The translations under genes were made by a program, and so were the position numbers. The notes below the pieces were generated by a model, which was given only the letters and a program-made list of their open reading frames with translations, was not told the origin of the DNA and made no database searches. From Dactylorhiza incarnata (Eukaryota; Streptophyta; Magnoliopsida; Asparagales; Orchidaceae), in assembly GCA_033032865.1 (NCBI GenBank), contig JAWHQI010000148.1:2437501-2501500 (forward strand): DNA of 64,000 nucleotides, read 5' to 3'. Position 1 is the first letter of the stretch. The number at the start of each line of letters is the position of its first letter. Of the stretch, positions 54,478-64,000 are shown in pieces.

Positions 54478-55218
54478 ATGGAGCAGAACAACAGAATGGT
54501 AAGCATGAATGGCAAGAACTGAACCATATGGAAGCCTCAAATGGAGGATCTCTTGTATTGCAAAGATCTCCATGCTCCATTGTCAGGGAGACTGACTACC
54601 ATGTTAGATGATGAGTGGAAGAAGACGGACCAGAAGGCAGAGGTATTCATCCGATAATGTCAAGATGATTCTGTCTTCCACCATGTATCCACTGAGTCAT
54701 TGACTCGGGCTTTGTGGAAAAAGCTTGAAGCATTGTACGAGAGGAAGACAGTAGGTATCAAAGCTTTCCTGATCAAAAAGCTTGTAAATTTGAAGTATAT
54801 GGAGGGTTCTCAGATGACAGAGCATCTGAACACTGCCCAGAGCATCATAAATCAGTTTGAGGCAATGGAGATTACCTTGGAGGATAAGCTGTAAGCTTTG
54901 ATGTTCCTTAGTTCCTTACCAGAGAGTTGGGGGACTCTTGTGGTGTCGCTGAGAAATTCATCACCTAAAGGCGTCGTGTCAATGTAGATGGTGACGAGCT
55001 ATCTGTTGAACGAAGAGCTGAGAAGGAAGGACTCTGGAACCTCTACATCGGATGTTTATCTCATGGAGGGAAGGGGAAGGCCGATGAAGAAAGAGGGGAA
55101 GAAAAGAGGAAACTCCAAAAGCATGTCTAGGAGTAAGTCTAAGAAGGAGGTTGAGTGCTTCTACTGCAAGAAGAAAGGACATTACAGAAAAGACTGCTTT
55201 AAAATGCAGAGAGATTAG
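54478..55218 (+). pseudogene. gag: I gag
   Basis: Starts ATGGAGCAGAACAAC at 54478. Motifs: WKPQMEDLLYCKDL, LTRALWKKLEALYERKT, LVNLKYMEGSQMTEHL, LMFLSSLPESWGTLV, and the CCHC knuckle CFYCKKKGHYRKDC. In-frame stops at about 54520, 54653, 54892, 54985 and 55216. All but one or two look like single C-to-T or G-to-A changes from Gln or Trp codons. Confidence 0.88.
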
Positions 55219-56690
55219 AAGGGAAAGGTAAAGGAGACAGGAGAATCCAGTGAGGGTGGTGGTGCGGCCTCGATTGCTGATGTTGAGTCGATGTGCTTAC
55301 ATTGCAGAGGGTCGGCATGCCAGGAGTGTGTTAACACTGACTGGATAGTGGATGGGGGTGCATCCTACCACTGCACTCCTCACAAGGATTTCTTTTACTC
55401 ATACACTGTAGGAGATCTTGGCACAATTCGGATGGCAAATGCTGGCGTGTCGAAGATCGTTGGCAGTGGAGACGTCCACCTAGAGACTGATCTTGGGAGG
55501 GTTATCTTCAAGGATGTCAGGCATATTCCTGATTTGAGGACGAACCTCATTTCTGTTGGAAGGCTGGATGATGGAGGCTTTACTAGCATTGAAGGTGGAG
55601 GTGCCTGGAGGCTGGTGAAGGTCTCTTTGGTGGTGGCAAGGGGCATGAAGTGCTGCTGTTTGTACCGAGCAAAGGCCAAAATATGCAATCCGAGTGTGAA
55701 TGTAGCTGAAGATAACTCGATGGCGTTGTGGTATCGCAGACTTGGCCATATCAGCGAAAAGAACCTAAAGATCTTGGTGAAGAACAAGGTTCTTAAAGAG
55801 TTGTCAGGTGAGCTTCCTGACACTTGTACTCATTGCTTAGCTCGCAAGAAGAGATGAGTATCCTTTGCGCAGGATGAACCAAAGAGGAAGGCAAAGCTGC
55901 TAAACCTGATACACAATGATGTGTGTGGTCCTATTGAGCCCAAGTTAGTGGGCGGTGCAGCTTACTTTGTCATGTTTATAGATGATCACTCGAGGAAGGT
56001 ATGGACTTATGTCTTGAAGCATAAGAGTGATGTCTTGGCAAAGTTCATAGAGTTCAAGGCAAAGGTTGAGAAGATGACTGGGAAGCAGATCAAGCGTATA
56101 AGATTTGATAATGGGGGTGAATATATTGGTGCTTTTGATGCATATTGCAGAGAGCATGGCATCGTGCATGAGAAGACAATCCCGAGGACACCTCAACAGA
56201 ATGGGTTGGCGGAGAGGATGAACATGACAATTGTTGAGAAGATTGGGTGCATGATCTCTCAAGCAGGTATTGGCAAGCGGTTCTGGGCAGAGGTCGTATA
56301 GACTGTAGTGCATTTGATCAATATGTCCCCCTCTGCACCTTTGGATGGCGATATCCCAGAGCATGTTTCGTCCAGGAAGGAGGTGTCATATGGACACGTG
56401 CGGGTGTTCGGATGCAGGGCACATGTTCATGTTCCAAAGGAAGAGATATCGAAGCTTGATGAGAAGTCCCGAGAGTGCATCTTTTTGGGATTCCCAAATG
56501 AAGAGTTTGGCTATAGACTCTAGGATCCAGTGAAGAAGAAGCTCATCAGAAGTAGGGATGTGTTCTTTGTGGAAGACAAGATTGTTGGTGAGTAAAGTGT
56601 TTTTATGCCACAGGATCCACAGGTTATGGAGACTTCTGATGAAGTTTTTGAGCCAGAGAATGTTGGTGCTGATGAAGGCGTGCTGAAGGA
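55219..56690 (+). pseudogene. pol: I protease and integrase
   Basis: Protease VDGGASYHCTPH (usual DSGA-type; Gly in place of Ser) near residue 35 of the block. Pre-integrase zinc finger RRLGHISEKNLKIL...CTHC. Integrase core: VMFIDDHSRKVWTYVLK, RFDNGGEY and TPQQNGLAERMN (D-D-E). KIFLGF-type C-terminal motif as CIFLGFPNEEFGYRL. Stops at 55855 (CGA to TGA), 56299 (CAG to TAG), 56521 (TGG to TAG) and about 56595. A frameshift lies near 56690. Confidence 0.88.
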
Positions 56691-58406
56691 GCTATGTATA
56701 TTCCAAATTTGAAGGAGATTCTGGATGAGGGGGGAGCATTTCCTATTGATGTTCCACCGCTGGTGGAGGTGCCCCTCAGGAGATCTGACAGAGCACAGAG
56801 GCCCAACACCAGGTATCCGCCACAAGATTATATCTTGCTTACTAATGGTGGTGAGCCTAAGTCTTTTGAGGAGGATCAGAGATCTGAAGACAGGTAGTCT
56901 TTGGAAGCAGTGTTGGAGGACGAGTTGGACTCACTCTAGAAGAACGAGACCTATGACTTGTTCAGACTAACAAAGGGGAGGAAAGATTTGAAGAACAAAT
57001 GGGTCTTCAAGCTGAAGACTGATGAAAATCTCTCTCAGCTTAGGTTCAAGGAAAGGTTAGTAGTCAAAGGGTTCAGTCAAAGGCATGGTGTAGAATTTGA
57101 TGAGATATTTTCACCAGTGGTGAAAATGTCTTCTATCAGATTGGTCTTGGGGTTGGCTGCCTCCATAAATCTTGAAGTTGAGCAGATGGATATCAAGACG
57201 ACATTTCTGCATGGAGATTTGGAGGAGTTGTACATGGAGCAGCCTGAAGGCTTTGAGGCCAAGGGTAAGGAGCATTTGGTCTACTAACTCAAGAAGAGTC
57301 TTTATGGGTTGAAGCAGGTACCCAGGCAGTGGTACAAGAAGTTTCACTCCTTCATGCTGAAGAGCAAGTTCCAAAGGACCAGGGCTGATCACTGTGTCTA
57401 TGTGAAGTGGACTGAAAGGACCTTTACAGTTATGCTATTGTTTGTGGATGACATGCTGATTGTCGGAGATGACAAGGACAACATTGTTGAGCTGAAGAAA
57501 GAGCTTGGTGAGTCCTTTGAGATGAAGTACTTGGGACCAGCAAAGATGATCCTTGGGATGAAGATTAACATGGATAGGAGTGCGGGTCAGTTATGGATAT
57601 CTCATGCTGAGTATGTGGAGAAGGTGCTGAAGTGGTTCATGATGGAGAAGGCTAAGGTGGTAGCTACTCCGTTGGGTGGACACATGAAACTATCGAGCTC
57701 TCAATTTCCTTCATCTGAGAAGGATGAGGAGGAGATGAGCCAAATCCCCTAGGCATCTGCTGTGGGGAGTTTGATGTATGTTATGGCCTGCATGAGGCCA
57801 GACATAGCTTATGCAGTGGGAGTAGTGAGCATATATCTTGAAAATCCAGGGATGATCCATTGGGATGCTGTGAAGTGGATACTCCGATATCTCAAAGGTA
57901 CCACAAGCCTGTTGATGCAGTTTGGTGGAGGGTTGCCAATGCTGGTGGGGTACTCTAACTCAGATATGTCGGGAGATATTGATTCCCGGAGATCCACATC
58001 TCGATATGTCATTACTTATGCTGGGAGAGTTGTGTCGTGGCAGTCGAGGTTATAGAAGTGCATGGCACTGTCGACGATGGAGGCAGAATATATTGCATTG
58101 ACAGAAGCGTCAAAGGATATCTTGTGGATGAAGAAGTTCATGCTTGAGCTTGGAATCCAGTAAGAGGTGTTTATTGTTTACAGTGACAGCCAGAGCACCA
58201 TTTTTCTGGCCAAGAACTCCGCCTACCTCTCCAAGACAAAGCATATTGATGTAAGATATCATTGGAAACATGATGCTGTCAAGAAGAAGCTGCTGAAGGT
58301 GGAGAAAGTCAGCACGGATGAAAATCCTTTGGATATGATGGCGAAGGTCATGCCAAAGGAGAAGCACGAGTTGTGCCGGTTGCTGATTGGCATGAAGCCC
58401 ACCTGA
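56691..58406 (+). pseudogene. pol: I reverse transcriptase and RNase H
   Basis: RT: NKWVFKLKTDE, RLVVKGFSQRHGVEFDEIFSPVVKM, EQMDIKTTFLHGDLEELYMEQPEGF, KKSLYGLKQVPRQWY and the catalytic FVDDMLIVG. RNase H: ASAVGSLMYVMACMRPDIAYAV, YSNSDMSGDIDSRRSTS, LSTMEAEYIALTEASKD, SDSQSTIFLAKNSAYLSKTK. DVRYHW and the normal terminal stop follow (58404). Premature stops at 56895, 56937, 57285, 57750, 58053 and about 58160. Confidence 0.9.
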
Positions 58407-58440
58407 AGGTGTCAGGTTTGGGAAAATCCTCTTTATGGTC

Positions 58441-58453
58441 TGGAGGGGGAGTT
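58441..58453 (+). other. polypurine tract of I
   Basis: TGGAGGGGGAGTT adjoining the 3' LTR. Confidence 0.85.
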
Positions 58454-59451
58454 TGTTGGGGTCCATCCCCTACAGAGTGGATAAACAGATCAAGGATGGA
58501 GTTGTGCTGCTGCAGGAAATGAAGAATGCTGGGAGCAGCAGTTTCTGAGTACTGTTTAATAGCGCCGGGCGGTAGCGCTACCGCCGATGCTATCGTAGCG
58601 TCGCCGTATCGAGAGCCTATCAACGTATCATTGAAAAGAGGAGTTTTGTCGTCAAGAGCCTATCGACGTATCATCGAAAAGAGGAGCTGTGTCATCGAGA
58701 CGACTGGAGCTGAAGGCTAGCGCAAGCGGTAGCGCTAGCGCGGGCGATAACAGTGTCAACGGGGTGTGTCGTCGAGTAGACAGGGTTATTTCGATGATGT
58801 CGTCGTGTGGCAATCGCGGGCAGTAGGAACTACCGCTGGTGGTAGCGCGCCAGACCTGTTTCATTAAGCAGCAATCGGGAGCCGTCTGATTGCCTTGAAA
58901 GTGTCTTGGATGGTCAAGATCACTTCGTGTATTCACCCTAAATAGGTAGAAATGTTTTTGCAGAATAGGTTCGTTCATTTTGGATCCGTCAAGGGAGAAA
59001 ACCGTAGGAGGTTTCTGTGCTTGCTGTCATTGTTGCCGGAGGAGTTCTTCAAGGAGGAAGAACAGATTTCTTAGATAGGTGACTTCGTCTTCGCTGTAAG
59101 AGTGTTTTTTCATAGTCTCGTTTTCACTTGCTTTGGTGCTTGGAGAGAGATCTGAGTTCTTGCTCTTTGTTTGGAGAGAAGTTGTTTCTACCATGGTTGG
59201 GAAGAGGGATTCAATTTGTGAATCAAAAGGGGGATCTAGGTTGGGCAAACCTAGATTGTTTTTGTAATCCGTTATTGTTTTTATAGTGGATTGTTCTTGT
59301 GCCCTGCCCCGTGGTTTTTCCCTCGTTGTTTTAGACAGGGTTTTCCACATAAAATTCATTGTCCTCTGGTTGTCTTATTTTTCTGGGTATTGCTGCATTT
59401 AATTTTATCTTCTAGTGTGCCCAAATTTTGCAAGTGGGTTATATCCCTACA
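58454..59451 (+). repeat. I right LTR
   Basis: 998 bp, the partner of 53332-54328. The perfect 18-bp palindrome GGCGGTAGCGCTACCGCC lies at 58568-58585, with related words (AGCGGTAGCGCTAGCG, GGTAGCGCGCCAG) to 58850. A CTAAATA box is at 58938-58944. Confidence 0.92.
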
Positions 59452-59456
59452 ATACT
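59452..59456. repeat. target-site duplication of I, right (ATACT)
   Basis: Matches 53327-53331. Confidence 0.9.
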
Positions 59457-59724
59457 CTCTCTTTTTTTTCATACTCACACATTATTTTGTAGTAACGATT
59501 TCATATTTGTATATATGATGATAACATATTTTTTATGGTGTAATATTCCTTATCTTCATGTCTCCTTACTATTTTTTGCATTTCCATATGTGAATACTCC
59601 TTATGCGAGATCTCCTTAGTGGCGATATCTGGAAGATGCAGAAGAAGACTTCTTCTTTCTAGATTTCAGGGTTTAGAGTTTGAAGTTTATAGCAACTTGA
59701 ACATGAAATTTCTTGCGGGTTCTA
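59457..59724 (+). other. 3' flank of H between I and G
   Basis: T-rich and noncoding, as expected of the 3' flank of H. No ORF supported. Confidence 0.4.
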
Positions 59725-60778
59725 TGATGGCGCAAATCTCACACACCGCTATAGGCGGTAGCTCGACTGCGGCACGAAACGGCAGTGTACCGATCGTTCA
59801 AGTAATATAAAACGAGGAGTAATCCCCGAGTATCGAATCTCTCAAGGAACACAGTAAGGTGGAGTTTATTATCGAGGAAAGACTTGAGATTGAAGTCCTG
59901 CGAAAGGCGGAATGCGAATGAAAGGGCTTTGGGGGTTTGTGAATACTTAAAATAAATATTACCACTACTCCTATGCAATGCCGCTATGCAAAGCTTCGCT
60001 TGGCGGGATGGAAACTAGGCAGGCCTTGAGCGCGCTGCGTCGCAAGGGCGGATGGACGAGAAGGCTAATGGAATCGAACTATGCAGGCCTTGAGCGCGCT
60101 GCTTCGATAGGCGAATGGGTTACGGGCCGCGATGCCATGCTTCGGTAGGCGAATGGGCGAGTAGGCTAGTGGAATGAGGGTCGCAAGAACCTCTTCGACA
60201 AGCACGCCACTAGCAATTGCTAGTGCGGCACCGGACACGATGGTGGGATGGAGGATGGAATGGGGCGCACCTCAATAATATAAACAAAAATACTCAATCA
60301 CATAGACATAATCAAGTAAAAATGCTATTTAATCAAAATACACTTCATCATAATGTCAGATCTAGTTGCAAATACATCAATAAAAGGACAACAAGGCAAG
60401 AAATCGACCGAATCCGAAGGCTCGTTGAAGATTCACGGTTGGAATCGCCGGGTTGTCAATCCGCGTCCAAGCTCGGTCCACAACTACGTCCGGGGTAGAG
60501 AGAGCTGTCACTACTCTCCAATGGACCCGTCTTCTTCGTGTCACGATCCGGTAGAGGTTGCAACACTTCCTCTTGCTTGAAGGTAATGGCGGCTAGGTCT
60601 ACCTTGGAGCTCGTGGATGAAGGAGGAGGCCGAGAGGAAACTCCGGCGAAGATTTGGCGTTGAAAGCTTGCCCGGAGATCCTCCCTAAGGTGGGCGGCGA
60701 TGGAGGGGCGAAACCAGGCGGACGGGAGCAGAAAACGGCGGAGTCGGGCGGGCGTCGACCTAAAATCGCGAGCAGGGA

Positions 60779-60785
60779 ATTTATA
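60779..60785 (-). promoter_or_regulatory. TATA box of G LTR
   Basis: The minus strand reads TATAAAT in GCGCCTATAAATTCC, just downstream of the array. The GGCGCTGGAAT context matches E. Confidence 0.7.
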
Positions 60786-60800
60786 GGCGCTGGAATTAAA

Positions 60801-61150
60801 CAGTGCGCACGGTCATTGACGCACGACCAGTGGTCGTGCGCACTAGAATCCTGTGATCGTGCGCTCTGCCTGGACGGAACCTGCACAGACAGAAATTATA
60901 ACATAACATGTTCGCACGACCAGTGGCGCACGACCGATGGTCGTGCGCACTAGCGTCAGTGGTCGTGCGCAATAGATGAAACAGAACTTAAAAATTAATG
61001 GTCAGTGCGCACGACCGGTGGTCGTGCGCACTGGCGTTGGTGATCGTGCGCATTGCACCAAACAGAACTCGTGAAAAAGGGTTAAGTGCACACGATCAGT
61101 GGCGCACGACCAGTGGTCGTGCGCAATAGAACCAGTGATCGTGCGCAGTG
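60801..61150. repeat. U3 palindrome array of G
   Basis: GCACGACCAGTGGTCGTGCGC at about 60821-60841 and repeated variants (CGACCGATGGTCGTGCGC, CGACCGGTGGTCGTGCGC, CGACCAGTGGTCGTGCGC). Same consensus as E, with different intervening sequence and unit number. Confidence 0.9.
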
Positions 61151-61410
61151 TTCCTGTGCAGAATTGCACCGGGAACACTTGCACGACTCCTATTCCAGCG
61201 TACAACCACGAATCCAGCTACTGAAAGTGGCACCTAACAGTGCATGAAAACTACTAATGAAGATAAACATGAAAACACACCAAAATGGGCCTAAAGGTGC
61301 ACCTAGCATGGAATATCAAATATAAACAATAACAGGGCTAAAGTGCAGTGAAATGACTAACTAAATGGCCCAGATGAGTCCATAAAAGTGTATATGATCA
61401 GGACTCATCA

Positions 61411-61422
61411 CACCCCCAGACT
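61411..61422 (-). other. polypurine tract of G
   Basis: The minus strand reads AGTCTGGGGGTG, identical to E. Confidence 0.8.
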
Positions 61423-63110
61423 TACCTGTTTGCGCGTCCCGAGCAAACAAATTCTAAGCGAACGGGGAAAGAAAAGTAGATGGCTTAGAACTACAATGCA
61501 GAGTACCATGCGAAGTCGCATGCTCATGTGCATAAGAAAATTAGTAGAAAAGACTACTGGTTATACAAACAGTTTATAAATTTCTAAAAGAGTAAAAGCA
61601 TATTACAACTACTCAAAATGGTGAACAACGGTGAATCAGTCGGTCATGCATACGGAGAAAGTAAACTAAGCGCTGAGACGAGCATTGCTCAAGATCGGGG
61701 TACGGGACAAACTCCACTGAAATCCATCAGTGTCGGTGACCATAAGCTTGCCCGGTCACATTCTCTCCACGGCACTGGTTTGACTCAAATACGTGAATCA
61801 ATAGGACTTTAGGTTTTAAATGGGGCTTGGGTTTAGGTGAGGATAAACAAAGATAAAAACGACGGCTCAAGCACTAAACCCAAATGAGCTAATGCAGGAA
61901 ACTATCCTCATTCGCCACACAAACACGCGGGTACACAACACCCCCAGACTTGGACTTAACAACATGGGTGCGTGCACCGCCTACTCCCAAACATACATCG
62001 ATACATAAAGATTTTCAATTAAACTTTTCATTCTTTTTTTTTCTTTTTACTTCTTTTCTTTTTCTCAATTTTTTTCTTTTTCTTATCATTTTCAGCAAAT
62101 AACCAATAGGACGCATCCACATCTTCACAAAATACTACCACAATCAACACCACCAACTCATGAAAATAATAAACAGCTACAGCTCATATTTGGGTGTGCG
62201 ACTAGGATTGGCATTTAGGCTTTGGTGAAATGAAAGTGGGGCTGAATCAAAGAACGGGTAGGCACAACTGGGCTAGCGAGGATAAAGCGGTAGGGATAGG
62301 CACAAAAGCTCAACCGGGCCAAAATGATGGCCTATATCACATTCACGCAATTGACTAACCGTATACCCATGCTTCAAGAATCGCTTGGGGCAAGTTCTAG
62401 CCACCGAGAAAGATTCTCCTTTCTCCCGACTCAAGCAATACGAATCTAGCGATCGTTTACACACATCCCTATGCTACCGTTTGATTCACACCGGATTCAT
62501 CATTTGAGTAGAGTAAACAACATTTACACTAATAGAAAAATATAAAACCATAAGTATAAAGAGAAATCTAATCTACACAAATTTCTATGCAACCGAGCAC
62601 TCGACTAGGAGCACTAATAGAGTCAACATTTTACTCTGCTACATAGTTCTAAACCATCACCTAGATTTTCCCAAATAAGCGGAAGAATTAAATTCACAGC
62701 AGAGCGAACAAACAGATGAGTACGCGCTCAAGCGGGTGTTGTGGTGTATGCAATAATAAAAATACACTTCTGATATGCAAAAACGTGTACACGTGTAGTG
62801 AACACTCGGTACACTCCCCCCCAGACTTAAACTAAACAATATGCGCAAAATGCAGCTATGAAATTCAGAATAATGCTAGGGAAAGAGGGTACCCAGTGCT
62901 CAGAAATGAGCACACCAGAAGATTGGCGTGAAAACCTGGACTAAGCTGCAGCGTCCGTCATCCAGAAAAGATACCTGCAGGGGTCAGCTCCGCAAAAACA
63001 GAAGAAAATAGAAAACTGAAAAGAAAATACTACTAACTAAACATGATTAGATAAAAATAGAAATGCAGAAAAGGAAGATAACTACTGGGGTTATTGTCAT
63101 CCCAGCACGA
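61423..63110 (-). other. conserved noncoding block of G
   Basis: Collinear with E 22768-24480: CGTCCCGAGCAAACAA, CATAAGCTTGCCCGGTCACA, TCTCCACGGCACTGG, GAATCAATAGGACTTTAGG, a pyrimidine tract (62030-62090), GAGTCAACATTTTACTC (62619), GCTCAG...GAGCACACCAGAAGA (62905) and a TCATCCCAGCACGAC motif (63100) where E has TCTCCCAGCTGCGC. Confidence 0.75.
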
Positions 63111-63132
63111 CTTATTTGGCATTTGTACAGTT

Positions 63133-64000
63133 CTAGCTAATGGGCCTATGAAAAGAAAAGTGGACAGGTAACTGTTCTAATATGCGTGTCGGTAGCTGGT
63201 ACCGATACGGAGATAGAGCAGTCACCCCTCTACCTACATATAAATAAAACCTGCCCATCACAGGTAGAGGGAAAAGAAAGTAAGAAGAGGAGGAGGCCTG
63301 GTCCTCACTCATCTTACCAAAAATATCCTTGCCCAGCAAGGTATCGTCTGTGGCAGGTCCGCAGGAGGAGAAGGCAATGAGTGGAGCTTCCTCAACGGAG
63401 GGGGAATAAACCTCCTCACATGAGAGGATACTCTCATCATTGACTTGAGCAAAAAGCTCCAAGTCCTCCTGGGATACCTGTGAAGACTCAACCTGTACAG
63501 GCTCGGATGAAGAGAGGGGATCAAGAAATAAACAAGATGAAGAACATGAATAATCAAAAATCGGGGGAGTGGTCCCGGTCTCACTCCCATTAGGCTGGGG
63601 AAGTAAAATAATGTTTGCATTGTCATCAATGCTACAAGATTCGGCGGGATCAACGGTGGCCAAGCTTAGGATTTGGACTTCCTCCACCGGTGCTGAGGAA
63701 AACTCCTCTTCACCTAGAAGGTTGTCCTCCTCCATAGGAGTAGGCACAATACTAAGATCAACCGCCTCCTCTTGCGACACATCATCAACAATGTCGTCAG
63801 AGACGAGTGTAGTATGCACAACAGGGAGAGGAGTAGTGCTCGGATAAAAGTCGAGCACTGATTCCTCACGAAGAATCGAATCCATTAGAGGTGGTGGATG
63901 CACTGGGAGAATGGGCTCAGCAATGTCGGTGCATAGATCAGCCGCACATCCGGTGACCGTATCCACGCCATACCCTTCAAAATGTGAAGGTGACAAAGAC
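63133..64000 (-). CDS. G acidic ORF of unknown function, partial
   Basis: At least 287 codons, open at the window edge; an internal Met at 63996 is not necessarily the start. Very acidic and Ser/Pro-rich (DDIVDDVSQEEAVDLS, PMEEDNLLGEEEFSSAPVEE), ending in a short aromatic/basic tail (GRFYLYVGRGVTALSPYRYQ). No gag, protease, RT, integrase or zinc-finger motif. It ends about 30 bp from the motif that in D and E sits beside the pol end, so it occupies the place of the integrase C-terminus. It may be an extra ORF 3' of pol or a replacement of pol. Confidence 0.55.
   Translation of the reverse strand, partial: SLSPSHFEGYGVDTVTGCAADLCTDIAEPILPVHPPPLMDSILREESVLDFYPSTTPLPVVHTTLVSDDIVDDVSQEEAVDLSIVPTPMEEDNLLGEEEFSSAPVEEVQILSLATVDPAESCSIDDNANIILLPQPNGSETGTTPPIFDYSCSSSCLFLDPLSSSEPVQVESSQVSQEDLELFAQVNDESILSCEEVYSPSVEEAPLIAFSSCGPATDDTLLGKDIFGKMSEDQASSSSYFLFPLPVMGRFYLYVGRGVTALSPYRYQLPTRILEQLPVHFSFHRPIS

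Larger units (their letters stand above)
53332..59451 (+). mobile_element. I: full-length copia element (Tork/TNT-like), dead by nonsense mutations
   Basis: 6,120 bp. LTRs of 997 and 998 bp, Met PBS, gag with zinc knuckle, then protease, integrase, RT and RNase H in the usual copia order, PPT. One long frame from 54478 to 58406 with one frameshift near 56690 and about fifteen in-frame stops. Lineage call rests on size and motif style. Confidence 0.92.
59725..61410 (-). repeat. G left LTR (3' LTR)
   Basis: 1,686 bp, TGATGGCGCAAATCTC to GGACTCATCA. Similar to E's LTR in its 3' half (plus-strand right part) and more diverged in the rest. The left limit is inferred from the TG start and alignment to E. 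Confidence 0.8.
59725..64000 (-). mobile_element. G: Athila-type element related to E, cut by the window edge
   Basis: One LTR (59725-61410), PPT, conserved noncoding block and part of an acidic ORF. Same palindrome motif, PPT and noncoding block as E. The 5' LTR, PBS and gag lie beyond 64000 if present. Probable TSD half TTCTA at 59720-59724. Confidence 0.85.

Overview
This window looks like heterochromatic, gene-poor nuclear DNA from a flowering plant. The reasons are plant LTR retrotransposons of several lineages (Athila and probably Tekay Ty3/gypsy; SIRE-like and Tork/TNT-like Ty1/copia), priming sites for tRNA-Asp and initiator tRNA-Met, 5-bp target duplications, deep nesting and GT-AG intron-like junctions. 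The species cannot be told from the sequence, and no ordinary host gene, rRNA, tRNA or organelle gene was found. Letters A-I are my own labels.

Layout. 1-1440: a decayed multi-exon coiled-coil gene on the minus strand. 2396-5085: C, an old minus-strand relative of A (gag plus one LTR). 5273-5886 and 18464-19755: F, an old Athila-like copy, split by D. 5892-18458: D, a complete minus-strand Athila-type element (two 1,615-bp LTRs, TSD ACTTC) with gag, a broken pol and an intact third ORF. 20339-21132 and 31193-33309: a direct duplication of about 1.46 kb around the multi-exon, transposon-type gene H. Its first unit is split by E (21133-31187, minus, two 1,623-bp LTRs, TSD CCTTA), an Athila-type element without the third ORF. 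H continues through 34486, is split by B, and ends at 53324. B (34492-52838, minus, TSD CAATA) is a SIRE-like copia element with gag and a coiled-coil ORF but no pol. Inside B's gag sits A (39282-50907, plus, TSD CTTGG), which also has gag and a second ORF but no pol. Inside A's ORF2 sits a 4,038-bp solo LTR (43574-47611, TSD CACGC). I (53332-59451, plus, TSD ATACT) is a full-length copia element riddled with stop codons. G (59725 to the window edge, minus) is another Athila-type element related to E.

The TSDs fix the relative order: D entered F; E, B, I and G entered H or its flanks; A entered B; the solo LTR's parent entered A.

The most striking shared structure is regulatory. In the LTRs of D, E, G, A and I (weaker in B) a family-specific array of short GC-rich palindromes lies just upstream of the TATA box, in U3. 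D and A carry a second array of the same motif inside the element, followed by a TATA-like box and then the start of the extra ORF. This suggests that the extra ORF has its own promoter, under the same control as the LTR.
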